Origin: Chinchilla lanigera
Taxonomy: Eukaryota; Chordata; Mammalia; Rodentia; Chinchillidae
DNA length: 64,000 nucleotides
Assembly: GCF_000276665.1 (NCBI RefSeq)
Contig: NW_004955465.1
Location: 35,792-99,791, forward strand
Reading direction: 5' to 3'
A model generated the notes under the pieces. That model was given only the letters and a program-made list of their open reading frames with translations. It was not told the origin of the DNA and did not search any database. A program made the translations under genes and the position numbers. Of the stretch, positions 1 through 11,172 are shown one piece after another; within the stretch, counting starts at the first letter, position 1, and each line of letters opens with the position of its first letter.

Positions 1-58
1 GAGGAGGAGGAGGAGGAGGAGGAGGAGGAGGAGGAGGAGGGAGGGGGAAGGAGAGAGA
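1..58. repeat. (GAG)n trinucleotide array grading into (GA)n
   Basis: The window opens inside a near-perfect GAG/GGA array of about 40 bases, followed by purine-only GGGGGAAGG and GAGAGAGA. It is a simple-sequence microsatellite cut by the window edge, so its full length is unknown. It carries no gene signal. Confidence 0.95.
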
Positions 59-1962
59 GAACAACCCCAGTGATCCAACTTCCTTCTGCTAGGCCTCACC
101 TTCCAAAGGTTCATCCTTTAACACACAGGCACTGGGAATATTCAAGATCCAAACCACGAATTTGTCCACCTAAACCTATTCAATGAATACCATGCATAAC
201 AGTAGACATTCTCACCAGTGTTTGCAAAGTAAGTGACACTGGAATAAAACTGTCACACTTTGCCGGTCGCATGATGATCAAGGTTAAAGGCCACAGAGAT
301 GAAGCAGATGGTTATGAAATGAGGTGGCACAAGACCTTCTACGTTTGGCTTCCATGTGTGTACTGTAGGCTTTGGGAGACATCAGAGAGTATAAAATGCC
401 TTGTCCGTTTTCTGTGTGTTAATATTACAAGATGGGACAAGGTGAGAGTGTAGCTACATTTGCAGTAGGAGGAGCATTTGGATAGAGATGAGGAAGTAGA
501 AGGGCTGTGGCCCAGGGAGAGTCCTGGAGTGGGAGAAGCATTCACACTGAGATGACAAGAAGTGGCTAGAGCAGAGGGAGGAATCACAAATAACGTTGGC
601 TGGCAGCGTCATGCGGGAGACCCGGAGGGCTGGGATAATGAATCGGTACCTCGTTCCATCAGTAATGAGGATGGATAGGGTGTCTCAGAGCAGGTGAACA
701 ATGAGAAAAGTTCAAGGGTGAGGGATAATACGAGCCTCGGCGATTGTTCACCCTCCTGCTCTGACCTTTGGACATGAACCAGTAAAGAGACAGAAGGGAA
801 AAACCCAGGAGGGCAGAGTGCCAGGGAAAAAAATTGGGACATCAGGAGAACAAGAGCAGATGTTACCACATAGCAAAATGGTTCATAGAGTTAAAGGTGA
901 GTGGGAAATGGAAAAGCTTCTATGGGCTTTAGTCAGAGGTTAGGGCAAACAGGTGAGCCAGCTGATGGTTCGTGGACAGGGATGGCCAGGCCACATTGTC
1001 TGAGGGTGAGCAAGGAGGCAGCCCCGCAGGTGGGAGTGACCTGACCAGAGGCTGCTGAGAAGGAGGAGGCCGAGGCGAAGTAGTTCAGAGGGAACCCTTC
1101 CCCCACCCTGTGCCCCTGTCCTGAGGCAGAGGCTGCAGAAAGGGCTGGGATAAAGATGCAGGAAGGCACAGTCTTGGATGTGAAGTGCCTTGGGCACCCA
1201 GGACCTAACGCACAGGAGTCAGCTGTCATTACAGAAAATCTTCTGTCCTTCAGGGGTGGGTAGAAATATGACAAATGGGATGGGCCACAGAGGAGCGGCT
1301 GAAGCTGCAGCTGGAGTGGAGTTTCAGTTTTGGGGCAGCTTTGGAACCCCCAGGAGGCATGTGCTGGGCAGAATGAGGTGATTCTAGGACTACAGTGCTG
1401 CAGAAGGTTTCCATGGAATGTGCTTCTGGGACAGGGAGCAGAACCGGAGGACTGGCTGCTTCTTCACCAGGCCCTCTGCCTTGGGGAGCAGGGAAGACCC
1501 TGGGGTGTCATGTGGGGTCCACCACATCAGCTTGACCAAGGCCTTCACGGTGCCTGTGGAGGGCAAGCGTTGAACAGGAGCTTCCATCCTGCCTCTTCCT
1601 TAGAAAGGACCTTATCATGGATATTGGGTAATCATTTTGCAAGCGTCTCCAGGTGACTATTTATTTCATAAGAGCAGATGTTGAAACAGTCCTTTCCCTT
1701 TGGCCACTGGGCTCTTGGATTCTTTGGCCCATGTCGGGTACTAAAGAGACAGTAAGGTGACTCGGTGGGCAGGGGTAGCGATCAATAGCTTGCTCCCCGC
1801 TGCAGCCTCAGAATCTGTGTGGGGTGAATGGGGGCAACAGCTACCACCTCTTTTTGTCCGTTTGTTTAATTCCACTTGAGATTGTGACCCACCAGCCCTC
1901 CTGGGCATTTTTATATAATGAAGAAGGCATTGGTTTCAGGCAAAAGCTAAGCGCATAGATAG
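59..1962. other. Unique intergenic or intronic sequence, no gene recognised
   Basis: About 1.9 kb of moderately GC-rich, CpG-poor sequence. Open frames on both strands are at most about 110 codons, overlap one another and resemble no protein I know. Purine-rich stretches occur around 460-900. No splice-bounded exon, promoter or repeat could be supported. Confidence 0.6.
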
Positions 1963-2083
1963 ATTTTTTTTTTAAATTTTTGAGCTAGGATCTTGCTAAG
2001 CTGCCCAGTTAGTCTAAAATTTTTGATGCTTCTGCCTCAGCCTCAGTAGCTGGGGTTACAAGTGTGTGTCATGGAGCCCGGCC
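1963..2083 (-). mobile_element. Diverged B1/7SL-type SINE, antisense
   Basis: An oligo-T run at 1965-1974 (the complement of a SINE A-tail) leads into 'gcctcagcctcagtagctgg' and 'ggggttacaagtgtgtgtca', the antisense of the conserved 5' part of B1/Alu-like SINEs (GTAATCCCAGC-type box). Divergence is high, so the copy is old. The exact subfamily is uncertain. Confidence 0.7.
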
Positions 2084-2939
2084 AGGAGATACTTTTTAAA
2101 AGCAGCTTGGGCAGACATGAGGGGCAGCCTGTGTAAATGGGTGCCAGAGCCTTCAGGCACCCTGGCCTCTGGTTGACTTTCTGAGAAAAAGGAGAACACT
2201 GCCAGAGGGAAGAAAACAGTAGAAGGTAGCACCTGTCCTCCCCTCCTGCTCCTTCATCCCCTCAGCTGTCTTCTTTGCCGGTGAGGCTCAAACAGGACGT
2301 GTCTGTTTCTCAGGCCTTCATTAAATAGTGACTCTGCCACACAACAGATTTGCTGCAGGCAGGTGAGTCAGAGTTCACTGCTGCTGGCCGGGAACCGTGT
2401 GTTCTGAATGTGAAGTGTGTGCCAAGTGTGTGAAAGTCCTCCTGGAACTTTCTCCTGGTCTTGCCCTTGCTGAGGTGGGTTTGGAAGGACAGGTCTTGTC
2501 TGTGTTCCTGCAGGACACACTGTGCTCCTGCAGGAGAGTGCAGAATGGGAAGACCGTCAATCTCCAAAGTGAGCTTCAAGCCAGAGAGGTTCCAAGGAGC
2601 TCTTTGGACAAAGGACACCTGTGCTGTGCTGTGGACTTGATCGCTGAGATCCAGGGTTCCCGGAAAGTGAAGGGCTGATGGGGTCTCCTCTTCCCTAAGC
2701 AGTAACTACACCATATTCAGTCCACATCATCTCCAGGAATCCATAGTAGGTCTATTTGAGGCAGCTAGAGAACTGGCCATTAGAAACCTGAACTGAGCTG
2801 TGTAAATAAAGAGCAAAATAAAAGGAAACAGAGAGATAGATCTTTGGCAGATGCTTTTGCAAATCGCGTACGTATACCACCTACCCTCAGTGAATTAATG
2901 TTTATTTGGGGTAAACATGGGCTAAGAAAATACTACTAG
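2084..2939. other. Unique sequence, no feature recognised
   Basis: About 850 bases without a recognisable repeat. Open frames on both strands around 2310-2680 are near 100 codons but cysteine-rich, mutually overlapping and without a known domain. They look like chance frames. Confidence 0.5.
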
Positions 2940-3090
2940 TAATCATAAAAATTGGGAGAAGGGATCTAGAGACAGAAGCAGGGAGAGAGCTTGGGAGGGG
3001 AAGGGGCATAAAAAAAATCAAGTTATGTTCAGTCCAGGCACCTACTCCCTAAGATGAATGCAAATGTCACGTACTAATAAAAAGACTGAG
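2940..3090 (+). mobile_element. Possible L1 3' UTR end
   Basis: A purine-rich run with GGGAGGGGAAGGGG is followed by 'gatgaatgcaaatgtcac' and 'gtactaataaaaa'. The reverse complement of the L1 3' end at 23405-23600 has the same order: purine-rich block, AATGAATGTGAC, then GTACTAATAAAAA. This suggests a truncated sense-oriented L1 tail. It rests on a short match and could be wrong. Confidence 0.35.
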
Positions 3091-4024
3091 TAGTTACTGA
3101 TAGCTAAGGCATCCAACCCTTAAAAATAAATGAATAAACAAATAAGTAAATGAAATATGCAGAGACAGATAGAAAACTCAAGAATATGGCGGGTCAGACC
3201 AAACAGTTGTTAAACACAGAATATAGCCAGAACAAAAATAGAAAAGGTTTGGGTTTCTTAATAACCAGCCTTTTCTAGCCAAGGTTCTGGCTTCTGGTGA
3301 TAGCAGGAGCCTCCTGAGAGTTGAGGAGAGCGCAAACACAAGGAAAGCATTCAAACGCGGCTTAGGTTTGAGTGCAACTGAGGGTAATTAAGTGGTCACA
3401 GAGACCTGCCCTGGAGCCTCCTTTCCTCCTCACAAACAATCACCAATTTGTTGACTTCATCCAGCAAAACTCTGTCCAAAATAAATCGAATCCAGTGTCT
3501 TCTGACATAAGAACTGGAGCTCGTGTGACACAGTGGCTAAGATAGTCTGCAGGTATGAGGAAGCTGCAGTGTTCACGAAGTTCTTTGGACTCTGACACTG
3601 GCTGTCATCTGAGGTCTTTGGGCCTAACAGATCTGTTACACCATAACTGAATGTTGGTCACTGAACATGGTTTATCTCATGATTCTGTGTAGAAAGTTCA
3701 AAGCCCGTTCCAGAAGTGACTTTCGTCAGCCTCATGGCACCTCTGTGCGCTCCACCAGCTGGCAGCCAGACTGTAACCAGCCCTTGCTCTGACAGATTCA
3801 CCCAAGGTCACCCAGCAGATGGAGGCTAAGTCTTGGGTAACACTAACTCTGAACTTTATGTCTCATCGTTTATGGCTCTGTTTATCTCAACCTGTGGGTT
3901 CCAAGGGAATTGCAGAAAACCAGCTCTTTCCAAAAATACCCAAAGCTGTCCCTGGAGGGATCCCTCTGGAATCATCAGAGGATCTAACCCCAGGGTTAAA
4001 ATACTTTGGATTATTTAAATGAGA
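3091..4024. other. Unique sequence, no gene recognised
   Basis: About 930 bases. A stretch near 3800-3830 ('cacccaaggtcacccagcag') resembles the antisense core of a MIR SINE but is too short to call. No coding frame longer than about 67 codons. Confidence 0.45.
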
Positions 4025-4385
4025 GCAACCATGCAGTATTAAGCCTGTGTAGATGATTTATTTCACTTTACATTATATTTTCAAGGTGTATCCATTTTCC
4101 TACAGATGTCTCAAATTTATCCTTCTTAATAGCTGAGTAGTAGTCCATTGTGTATAGATATCACACACTCTTCATTCGTTGTTGAACATACAGGCTGTTT
4201 CCGAGAATTAGCTATTATGAATTCTGCTGCTATAAAAATGGGTATGCATGTGTCTCTGTAATATAACGCCTTTAACTTTTTGGGGAAGATACCTAGCAGG
4301 GAAATAGCTGGGTCAAATGCAATTTCTACTTTAGTTTTTGAGAAATTTCCATAATGCTGTATTAGTTTACAGCTACTCAATCTTG
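4025..4385 (-). pseudogene. L1 ORF2 C-terminal fragment, antisense
   Basis: On the minus strand an 84-codon frame (4126-4380) carries the order FDPAISLLGIFPK, then CIPIFIAAEFIIANS, then a degraded region ending near YY/LLSY. This matches the extreme C-terminus of mammalian L1 ORF2p (FDPAIPLLGIYPK ... MFIAALFTIAK ... MEYYAAIK). Plus-strand text such as 'gctgagtagtagtccattgt' is the antisense of the 3' end of ORF2. The copy is 5'-truncated to a few hundred bases and has no RT domain. The same part of L1 occurs at about 23840-24600, which gives a direct comparison. Confidence 0.88.
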
Positions 4386-6260
4386 ATCCAGAAAAATAAA
4401 AGTTACACTAACTTTTCTTACCTTGAATTCATCTCTCATTTGTATAAGAAAGAGTGCATCTGTAGCAGGTTTCTGGGAGTCTTCCTCTTCCCAAGACCTT
4501 TCACTGGGGTCTCTTTCTCCAGTCAGTGTGCATGGAGAGTGGAAATCTCAAACTAGCTCTGAAGTCAATCCATTATGTGTCAGCTGTATTGCACGCAACT
4601 ATGGTCAGTTATTTTCACAGAAAGTCCTGTGGCATTGATTGTCTCCTCACTCCTGCAAGTCTGGCTCCAAGGCTGTGTATTCTCCCTGCCTTACTAAGAA
4701 CAGCGCTGGTAACTCCCTGTCTGATCTATTGCCCATTGTGTACACTGAAGGAACCACTTCCAACAGGGGTTCAGTCATGTTCTTCCCTGACGTCACTTGT
4801 GAGGTTATGAGGAGATGGCATGTTCTATTTCTGTACTCCCTTGACATTTCCTCTCCTTCAACTGAGTGCAAGCCTTTTCATTTATTTGGCCACAAAAGCA
4901 TCTGAAAAGAGAAGCTTATAATCATCTGTTTTCTCTGCTCCCCTTCACACATCCCTCCATTTTGTGGGAGTGGGATGGTTGCTTACCTCAGAGTGCTCTG
5001 GCCAAAGTCAGCAAGGACCTAATTACCAATCTGATGATTTGGCTAGATGTTCCTGATGTGGGGGGCTCTAATCTTGGTGGGGAGAAGTTACTTTCCCTTA
5101 CTTCTAACTGTAATTTAGCTTTCCTTCAATTATGAATATAGGCAGCAAACCACGGCGGTGGTAACCTGACAGCTGTTACACATATCTTGAAAAATCCTTT
5201 CCTTTCATCACTACTGAGAGATTGCGTTGGTTGGTGGATCTACTGCTAGATTTTGTTACTGTATTTACAAAGAAACCTATATATAACTTTGCAATGTTTT
5301 AATATTTCCATAACTATATTTTAAGGTAAGTAGTTTTAGTTACCCCGGTAGGTACTGTTCTTTATATATTTAACAATATTCTTTTGAGAAGAGGTCCATG
5401 GTCTTCATCAGACTGCCAACTTCTTGGTTAAGAAAAGACAAGACAAGACAAAGCAACCCAATTTGAATCATTGCCTACCTGATTTCTCTAGATTGTTTCT
5501 CTTAAGAGCCTTCTACTGACGGCTCCCTTCTCCTTTGCTTAAATGATATGACTCTTTGTCTCTGGGTTTCTTTTTTATTACTCTTTTCTGGCTCTTTTAT
5601 TAATTCTTCCTTAGTTCATGTCTTACATTTAAGATTTTCCCATGATCCTAGTCTTCATCCCACATGATTTATCGAGTTTCTATATTTTAAGTAACTGGCA
5701 GTAGTTAGGGAGCTGAGACAAGTAAGTTGGTTATGTGGTATAGTCTGCCGCATGCTACAGGATTCTTCTGGGCCACCCAGAAGAGATTTTTAACTGGGGT
5801 TGGGAGCTGGGATGGACTTCTCATTGGAGGGAGCTTCAGGCTAAGTCTTGGAAAGTCAAGTAGAATTGGCTGGGCTGGGCAAGAGGACAGAGTTGTGGCT
5901 GCCAAAGAGCGGTGGGATGGTTAAGTTGAGGCTAGAGGCGTAAGGGGTGACCAGACTGCTTGTCAAAGAGTAGGGCAGCTACAAAAGGTTTTAAGAGAAC
6001 AGCATTCTAGAAAGATTGCTGTGGCTCAGAGTACAGATCGTGTGGAGGGAGGAGGCCTTCAGGAAGTAGGAGATAAGAGGTTGAGAAGCACTATCTTTGC
6101 TTATTCATGAATTCATCTCACACATGTTCATGCTCTCCTCCTGCTTGAGGTTCTTTCTGCAGCATCCTAGAGTTTCTGGGCAACTAGGGCCAACCACCCA
6201 GGCAGGGTCTTCTCTTCTGAGTTTCCTGATTCCTTCACTTTATTTTTGGAGGACACTTAC
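4386..6260. other. Unique sequence, no gene recognised
   Basis: About 1.9 kb. Overlapping frames of 60-94 codons at 4420-5135 on both strands show no known domain and no codon bias. A short (GACAA)n-like run is at 5437-5453. I see no promoter, exon or confident repeat. Confidence 0.5.
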
Positions 6261-6424
6261 TTTTTTTTTTTTTTTGTGCTGAGTATTGAACCCAAGGACT
6301 CATGCATGCTAGGAAAATGCTCTACCACTGAACTACATCCCCAGCCCAGGCTGGTCTTCAACTTGCAACCCTCCTGCCTTCACCTCCTAAATAGCTGGGA
6401 TTACAGACATGTGTCACAGCACTT
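6261..6424 (-). mobile_element. Dimeric B1+ID SINE (B1-dID type), antisense
   Basis: Read on the plus strand, a 15-T run is followed by an antisense ID half ('ctgaactacatccccagccc') and then by an antisense B1 half ('gctgggattacagacatgtg'). Read on the minus strand the order is B1 left part, ID part, A-tail, as in the known rodent B1-dID SINEs. There is no internal B1 duplication in this copy. It supports a non-murid rodent source. Confidence 0.8.
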
Positions 6425-6469
6425 GAGTTAGAATTATTTTTTTTTAATACATTTGTTCCTTATTTTTTC

Positions 6470-6565
6470 TTGGAGTTTCTTGAAGACAAGGACTGGGCCT
6501 TATTCATCATATGTCTAGCACCCAACATACACCTGGGTCCATAGCAGATGTTCTGAAATGAACCA
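6470..6565 (+). mobile_element. L2 3'-end fragment
   Basis: The order 'cttgaagacaaggactgggc', 'catatgtctagcacccaac' and 'atagcagatgttctgaaatg' follows the mammalian L2 3' end (a GGGCAGGGAC-like block, GCACCTAGCACAGTGCCTGG and AATAAATGTTTGTTGAATGAA). It is strongly diverged, as expected for L2. Confidence 0.55.
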
Positions 6566-6695
6566 GACATAAAATGCAAGCAGGTTATAGTCTTCCTCCA
6601 CAGTCACATAGCAAAAACAACCCGAGAAACCCTCAGAGAGGCCAATAGGATCCCTAGTCATCCTTTTACTTATTAATTTTCATTTTAAGTTTTAT

Positions 6696-6779
6696 GGTGC
6701 AAGTGGTGCTGGAGATCAAATTCCAGGGCCTTGCATATGCTAAATATGTTCTCCATCACTGAGCTATGTCCCTAGCCCT
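6696..6779 (-). mobile_element. ID SINE, antisense, old copy
   Basis: 'ctccatcactgagctatgtc' followed by 'cctagccct' is the antisense of the ID 5' end, including the pol III A box (TAGCTCAGTG). 'caaattccagggccttgcat' covers the antisense B-box region. Several substitutions mark it as an old copy. Confidence 0.75.
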
Positions 6780-6784
6780 CATTT

Positions 6785-8749
6785 TGTCCATACAAGCATT
6801 TTTTTTCTTTTCTTTTTTTGTCTAAGGGGAATCTGTCGGGCTTTTATCTTGTCCTAGTACTCCCTAGCAGCATCACTGCATCAGTGAGGGGGCTTAACAA
6901 GACTAGAGTTTGTTACTTTTACTAAAAATAGATATTATGATCTTTTGTTTTTAATGAAGAAAAGAGATTTTATCCCTGGGATGATACAGAAGAGACTAAA
7001 TAAAGAGGACTGAATTTCAGCCAAGGAAAATTAGGGGTCAAAAGCCAGAACCTCAGGAAACTTGACCCAGAGTCGACATGTATTTGCCTGTGATCTTCTC
7101 TCCTTGAGGTGGGAGTGGAAAGATTTCACCTTGAACCTGGGATGAAGCCCTGAGTGCTTAAATAATTGGTGGAGGGGTGGATGAGGGTTAGACTTTAGGT
7201 TCTGAATGATACAGAAGAAAAACAAGGCAACAACTATATCTTTCTTCCTTCTAGGCAATTACTGCATTTCCCAGCTTTTACCCATGATCAAAATGGAAAA
7301 AAAATGTTAATGGTTCAGGTTCATTGTTTTGTATACAGACAGTAGCCAGACACCAGAGGACACTGGGAATCGAAAAGTGCATCATTATAAAGATCACAGA
7401 TTGCTCCTGAAACTTGCTGTGACTGCAGGCAAAGGGAGAAGAGGGGACCAGCAGGCTGGAGGGATGATCATACCTATAATGAAGTCTTATTCCCTAGCGG
7501 AGAACTGCTGCTCAAACTCCAGAATGAGCCTTCTTCCTATTTCCACCAAAAGCAGGAATGAAGGGTGATGATGGATTTAACCACTGAAGGGACAACAAAT
7601 AACAAACTCCCAAGAAAACGCCACGGCAAGAACCAAAACCTTAACAAAACCAACCAGTGTGCCAACCAACCAAACAAAACTCCCACAAACCTCTTCTGAA
7701 GGTCTGAAAAATAAAGACACGCCTCATGGTGAGTTAGGGGAGCTTGGTTTACATTTGACAATACTTCAACAGAGAATTTTCATATTCTTATCTCACCTAG
7801 ATTTTGCCAGGGTCTGTTCAATTAATTCTTATTAGAGCTCAGGGACATAGGAAGTTTCATAAAGCAAATTGTCAGATGCTGCAGGTTAGAGTAATTGAGA
7901 GGCACAGTTTTTGAAGTAGTAAAAAAGAAAGGGGTAAAATCATGCTCTAAGAAAACCTTAGAACCAGATCAGGCACCACTAGCCTGACCTGCTGCTCTAC
8001 ATTGATTCTTTTGGGGCAGTTCTTGGTTTTTATCACTGCAAGTGTTTGAAACCTTGTCTTTGTGAAGATATGACATCATTGAAAGGAATGTAACACTGTC
8101 TAGCGACACAGCTGTGAGCTGGTGGTACAACATGAACTGCTGGTTGGATGCTGAGCTGGTTGTAGCCGTTTTGAGCTCGTAGTTTGTGCACTGCTGGTTG
8201 ATGCTGAGTATCATGTGTTTGCTTGAAATTAAAAATATCCCAGAGCACCCTTCCAAGCTGTCTCTCTGAGTTTGCTGACCCTCTTTGGGGTGCCTCCCTG
8301 CATGGTTTGGAATTTTGTGAGCTGTAGAACCATAAAGTACAAGGTCCTCAGGAAGCAGACAGAAGGTTTAAAGCTGTGCTTCTGTACTTGCCACACATGC
8401 CAATTTCAATTCAAATTATTTGATGGGAAATGAAGCTGAAAGTTCAGTTCCTTAGCTGCTCTATCCACATGGTGCAGATGTAAACATTCCGATCATCACA
8501 GAAAGTTCCATCGGACACCACTGACCTGCTCTAAAGGAAGGGTTGGCAGGATATACCCCTCCAGCCAACCTCTCTTTGTGCCACCCATGAACTAAGAATA
8601 GTTTTTGTGTTTTTAAATTATTTTAAGAAATTTGGTTTATTTATTTTGTAAGTACTCACAAATATCTTTGACTCTGCTACTTGATCCATAAAGTCTAAAA
8701 CATTATCTAGACCTTTCTAGAAAATATTTACCAATCCTTGATCTAAATT
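6785..8749. other. Unique sequence, no gene recognised
   Basis: About 2 kb. An A- and C-rich stretch at 7596-7690 contains repeated AACC/AAAC words. Frames up to 95 codons occur on both strands near 7330-8260, with no domain and no consistent codon use. No repeat family identified. Confidence 0.5.
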
Positions 8750-8850
8750 GCAATTGAGTAAATGGAGACGTAGAGATAGAAAGTGACTTGTGGCACCTCA
8801 CGGAGCATGAAAGCGGACCGTCTGAACTCGGGCTTTTGTTCGATCTGCTT
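8750..8850 (-). mobile_element. MIR SINE core, antisense
   Basis: 'aaagtgacttgtggcacctc' then 'tctgaactcgggcttttgtt' follows the antisense MIR layout (AAGTGACTTGCCCAAGGTCAC ... GATTTGAACCCAGG). It is an ancient mammal-wide SINE fragment, and the call rests on the order of these blocks. Confidence 0.6.
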
Positions 8851-9388
8851 GTTACTGTGTCCTGGGCCCTTTTGCTCTGAGGGTCTCTGTTTCCATTCTT
8901 GCAGTGGATAATACAGTGGATTCTTTTAATAGCATTGTGAACTAGAGAAGGAGTCTATCCTGACTGAGAGTCTGCATGGGAAGAAAAAGAAGGTCACGTG
9001 ACTGGAGCCACCTGTTCTTACAGGGCGTCAAGTGTAGACCCTGGAATGGCCTCATGTTCAGTTACAGAGAAATAGCCAGATGGAGCTAGGGTTAGGGTCC
9101 ATCAGACCACAGTACCTATCATGATCCCTGGGTAATATTTTAAAAATTCTTCAGTTGTCTTATGATTGATGTCCAGCGTGTTGTGTTGTATTCATATAGT
9201 GAATTAAAAGCCTTGCATTGTTAATAGAAGCACTTAAATGTTGTGTTGGTTTGGGGGATATTTTTGCAAGGAGAACAATATAATACAGGACACATATTTT
9301 ATAAGATTATTTATAATAGTCACCCAAAGAACGATATACAAAAGAGTGCAGGAAATCGGTCTGCACACTATAGACCAAGAATCCAGCT

Positions 9389-9515
9389 AAGGGCCTGGAT
9401 CAGCAATAATGTCCTACATGAGTCCAACTTAAGACCTAGAGCTCATAACAATGCCTCCCATAAATCCAACAGAAAGCCCAGAGCCCATAACAAGATCTCA
9501 TGCAGGCCTGTTTCA
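9389..9515 (+). repeat. Three tandem units of about 42-43 bp
   Basis: Units begin at about 9389, 9431 and 9474. Shared words include AAG.CC.AGAGC.CATAACAA and a CAT.A.TCCAAC-type end. In the overlapping open frame the period is about 14 residues: LRAWISNNVLHESN, then LRPRAHNNASHKSN, then RKPRAHNKISCRPV. Divergence between units suggests an old expansion. Confidence 0.75.
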
Positions 9516-9613
9516 TGGATCTGTGCTGTGATGGCCCAGAGGTCAGTGGTGGAATCTAGGAAGTCTGTGTCAGTGGGAGAAAGGATCTGTGCTAGCAGGC
9601 TGAGGGATCTACA

Positions 9614-9967
9614 CTGGAGCCAGGAAGCGAAGCTCAAAGTAAGAACCAGAGCTCCCTTGAAAGACACCACAGCCATCCTCAGCAACAGTGAGGTCCTGAG
9701 CTCCTCTGATGATCAAGATGGCTGAGTTCCCATCAGGGAAGCCAACGCAGCAAGCTTCTCCAGGAGACAGGCGGTGCACCATTTCCCCCTCTGGAGCCAG
9801 GAAATGATGCTCAAAGTGAGGACCAGAGCCCCCCTAAAGTGAACTGAAGCTATTCTCAGTGCCAACAAGGTCCCGAGCTCCTTGAAGGATGGAAACAGCT
9901 GAGTTCATCAGGAAAGCCAGAGTGACAAGCTCCTCCAACAGAACCAACAGCCCCTTATACCTTCCAC
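9614..9967 (+). repeat. Tandem duplication, unit about 177 bp
   Basis: 'ctggagccaggaa' occurs at 9614 and again at 9791. After each come matching segments in the same order: GCTCAAAGT.AG.ACCAGAGC, CTCAG...CAA...AGGTCC.GAGCTCC, GAT...CAGCTGAGTTC, ATCAGG.AAGCCA and AAGCT.CTCC. The alignment holds for about 150 bases with many substitutions, so the duplication is real but not recent. Confidence 0.8.
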
Positions 9968-10302
9968 CAGCTCCAACAGCCTTTCTCCACTCCCAACAGC
10001 CCTTCTTCTTCTCCTCCAGTTCTGCCTCTTATGCTGCTGGCAATAATTCCCAGGTGGGCCTCCCACACCCAGCACCACACTTACTCAGTTCAGCTGGGGG
10101 CTATAAGTTGACCACCAGTTGTCAATCCACTACAAATGTACTGCAGTTTTCATAACTCTGTTGGGAATTTCATTTTGACTTTAGCTTTTAAAATATGTAC
10201 TAACATCTCAGAAAATAGAATTAGCTTGAGTAACCCTGAAGACATGCTGCCTGATCTATTTGAAAGACTAGTCTAGATTCTCTGGCTGGTAGGAAGCAGT
10301 TA

Positions 10303-10970
10303 CAGTACAACCTGTAGTCCGTCACCATTATTCATGGATTGTATACAGTATTTGCAAATTCATCTACTTCCTAATTTGTATTTGCAAGCCCCAAATCAGT
10401 ACTCTCAAAGTTGTAATATTCATTTAGGGACATACCCAGTGTGGGGTGAAATTTGAGTTGCTAGATGGGCATGTTCCCAGGTAGGGGACGTAGGGCACAG
10501 TGTTTCTCTGCCTTTTGGTGTCAGCTCTCCTACCGTCAACAAGCTGCCTGTATGTAATCTGATTAATATGTTTTTTCATATTCTAATGCTTTTTGTTGGT
10601 GATTTCACTGTTTTAGATGGCCCACAGGTGTAGTGTGAAGTGCTGTCTGGGACTCCTAAGCCAGAGGAGGCTGCAGCACACGTTATGGAGAAAATACATG
10701 TCCTAGAGAAGCTTTGATCGGGCATGAGTTACAGTACGGTTGGCTGTGAGTTCAGTGTTAATGAATCAACAATATATATCAACTGTGGTGACTTCCAACA
10801 GAAACACACAAAGAACAATGTTATGTATTGATTGACAAAAGAGTTGGCATCTAAGGCTCACAGAAACCGATCTTTGTGTTTACCCTTGAAGCAGTGAGTT
10901 CGTATTTGCTAATTCTGTGTTCAGGGTGATTTTATAGAGCAGAACTAACTTGAATAGTGAGTATCAGCTA
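10303..10970 (+). pseudogene. Tigger-like (pogo/mariner class) DNA transposon remnant
   Basis: At about 10718-10783 the plus strand encodes SYSTVGCEFSVNESTIYI, just after HVLEKL and one stop codon. This matches the N-terminal CENP-B/pogo-type helix-turn-helix of Tigger transposases (SYSAVGREFNVNESTI-like). The flanks match the non-coding ends of such an element: 'aatgaatcaacaatatatat' and, near the right end, 'gtatttgctaattctgtgtt' with 'ttatagagcagaactaactt'. A TA lies at 10301-10302. The DDE catalytic region is absent, so it is an internally deleted, dead copy. Confidence 0.75.
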
Positions 10971-10972
10971 TA

Positions 10973-11172
10973 CAGTCATGCATTGTGAATTGGTGGGGCA
11001 CCTTCTGAGAAATGTGTCATCTTTTGGTGCATCTGTTGTTGTGCTGACTTCATAGAGGGTACTTACACCAGCCAAGACAGCTGTAATGTCACTAGGTGAT
11101 AAAATCTTATGAGACAACCGTCATATATGCAGTTTGTCATAGAGCAAAATAAAATTGCATGGTGCATGACTC
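10973..11172 (+). mobile_element. Internally deleted Tigger-like DNA transposon (MITE), ~200 bp
   Basis: The element starts right after TA (10971-10972) with CAGTCATGCAT and ends with TGCATGACTC, giving matching inverted ends (AGTCATGCA / TGCATGACT). Inside, 'tctgagaaatgtgtcatc' and 'gggtacttacacc' match one end of a known mammalian CAGTCATGC-type family, and 'gtcactaggtgataaaatct' matches the other. The middle is deleted. The right-hand TA has decayed to AT. It abuts the preceding Tigger-like element. Confidence 0.8.

Larger units (their letters stand above)
9240..10155. repeat. Unclassified composite repeat with two internal tandem repeats
   Basis: The block differs from its surroundings. 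It has an AT-rich left part (9240-9350), three ~42-bp tandem units (9389-9515), a duplicated ~177-bp unit (9614-9967), and a CCA/CTT-rich right part (9968-10110). A 160-codon plus-strand frame (9243-9725) and an 88-codon frame (9889-10155) cross it, but neither resembles a known protein. Internally repeated blocks like this are common in LTR U3 regions and in satellite-like elements. I could not fix TG..CA ends or a target-site duplication, so the class stays open. Confidence 0.45.

Noticed and set aside
9086..9098. GGGTTAGGGT, telomere-like
   Set aside because: Just over one and a half hexamers, with no array; expected by chance.
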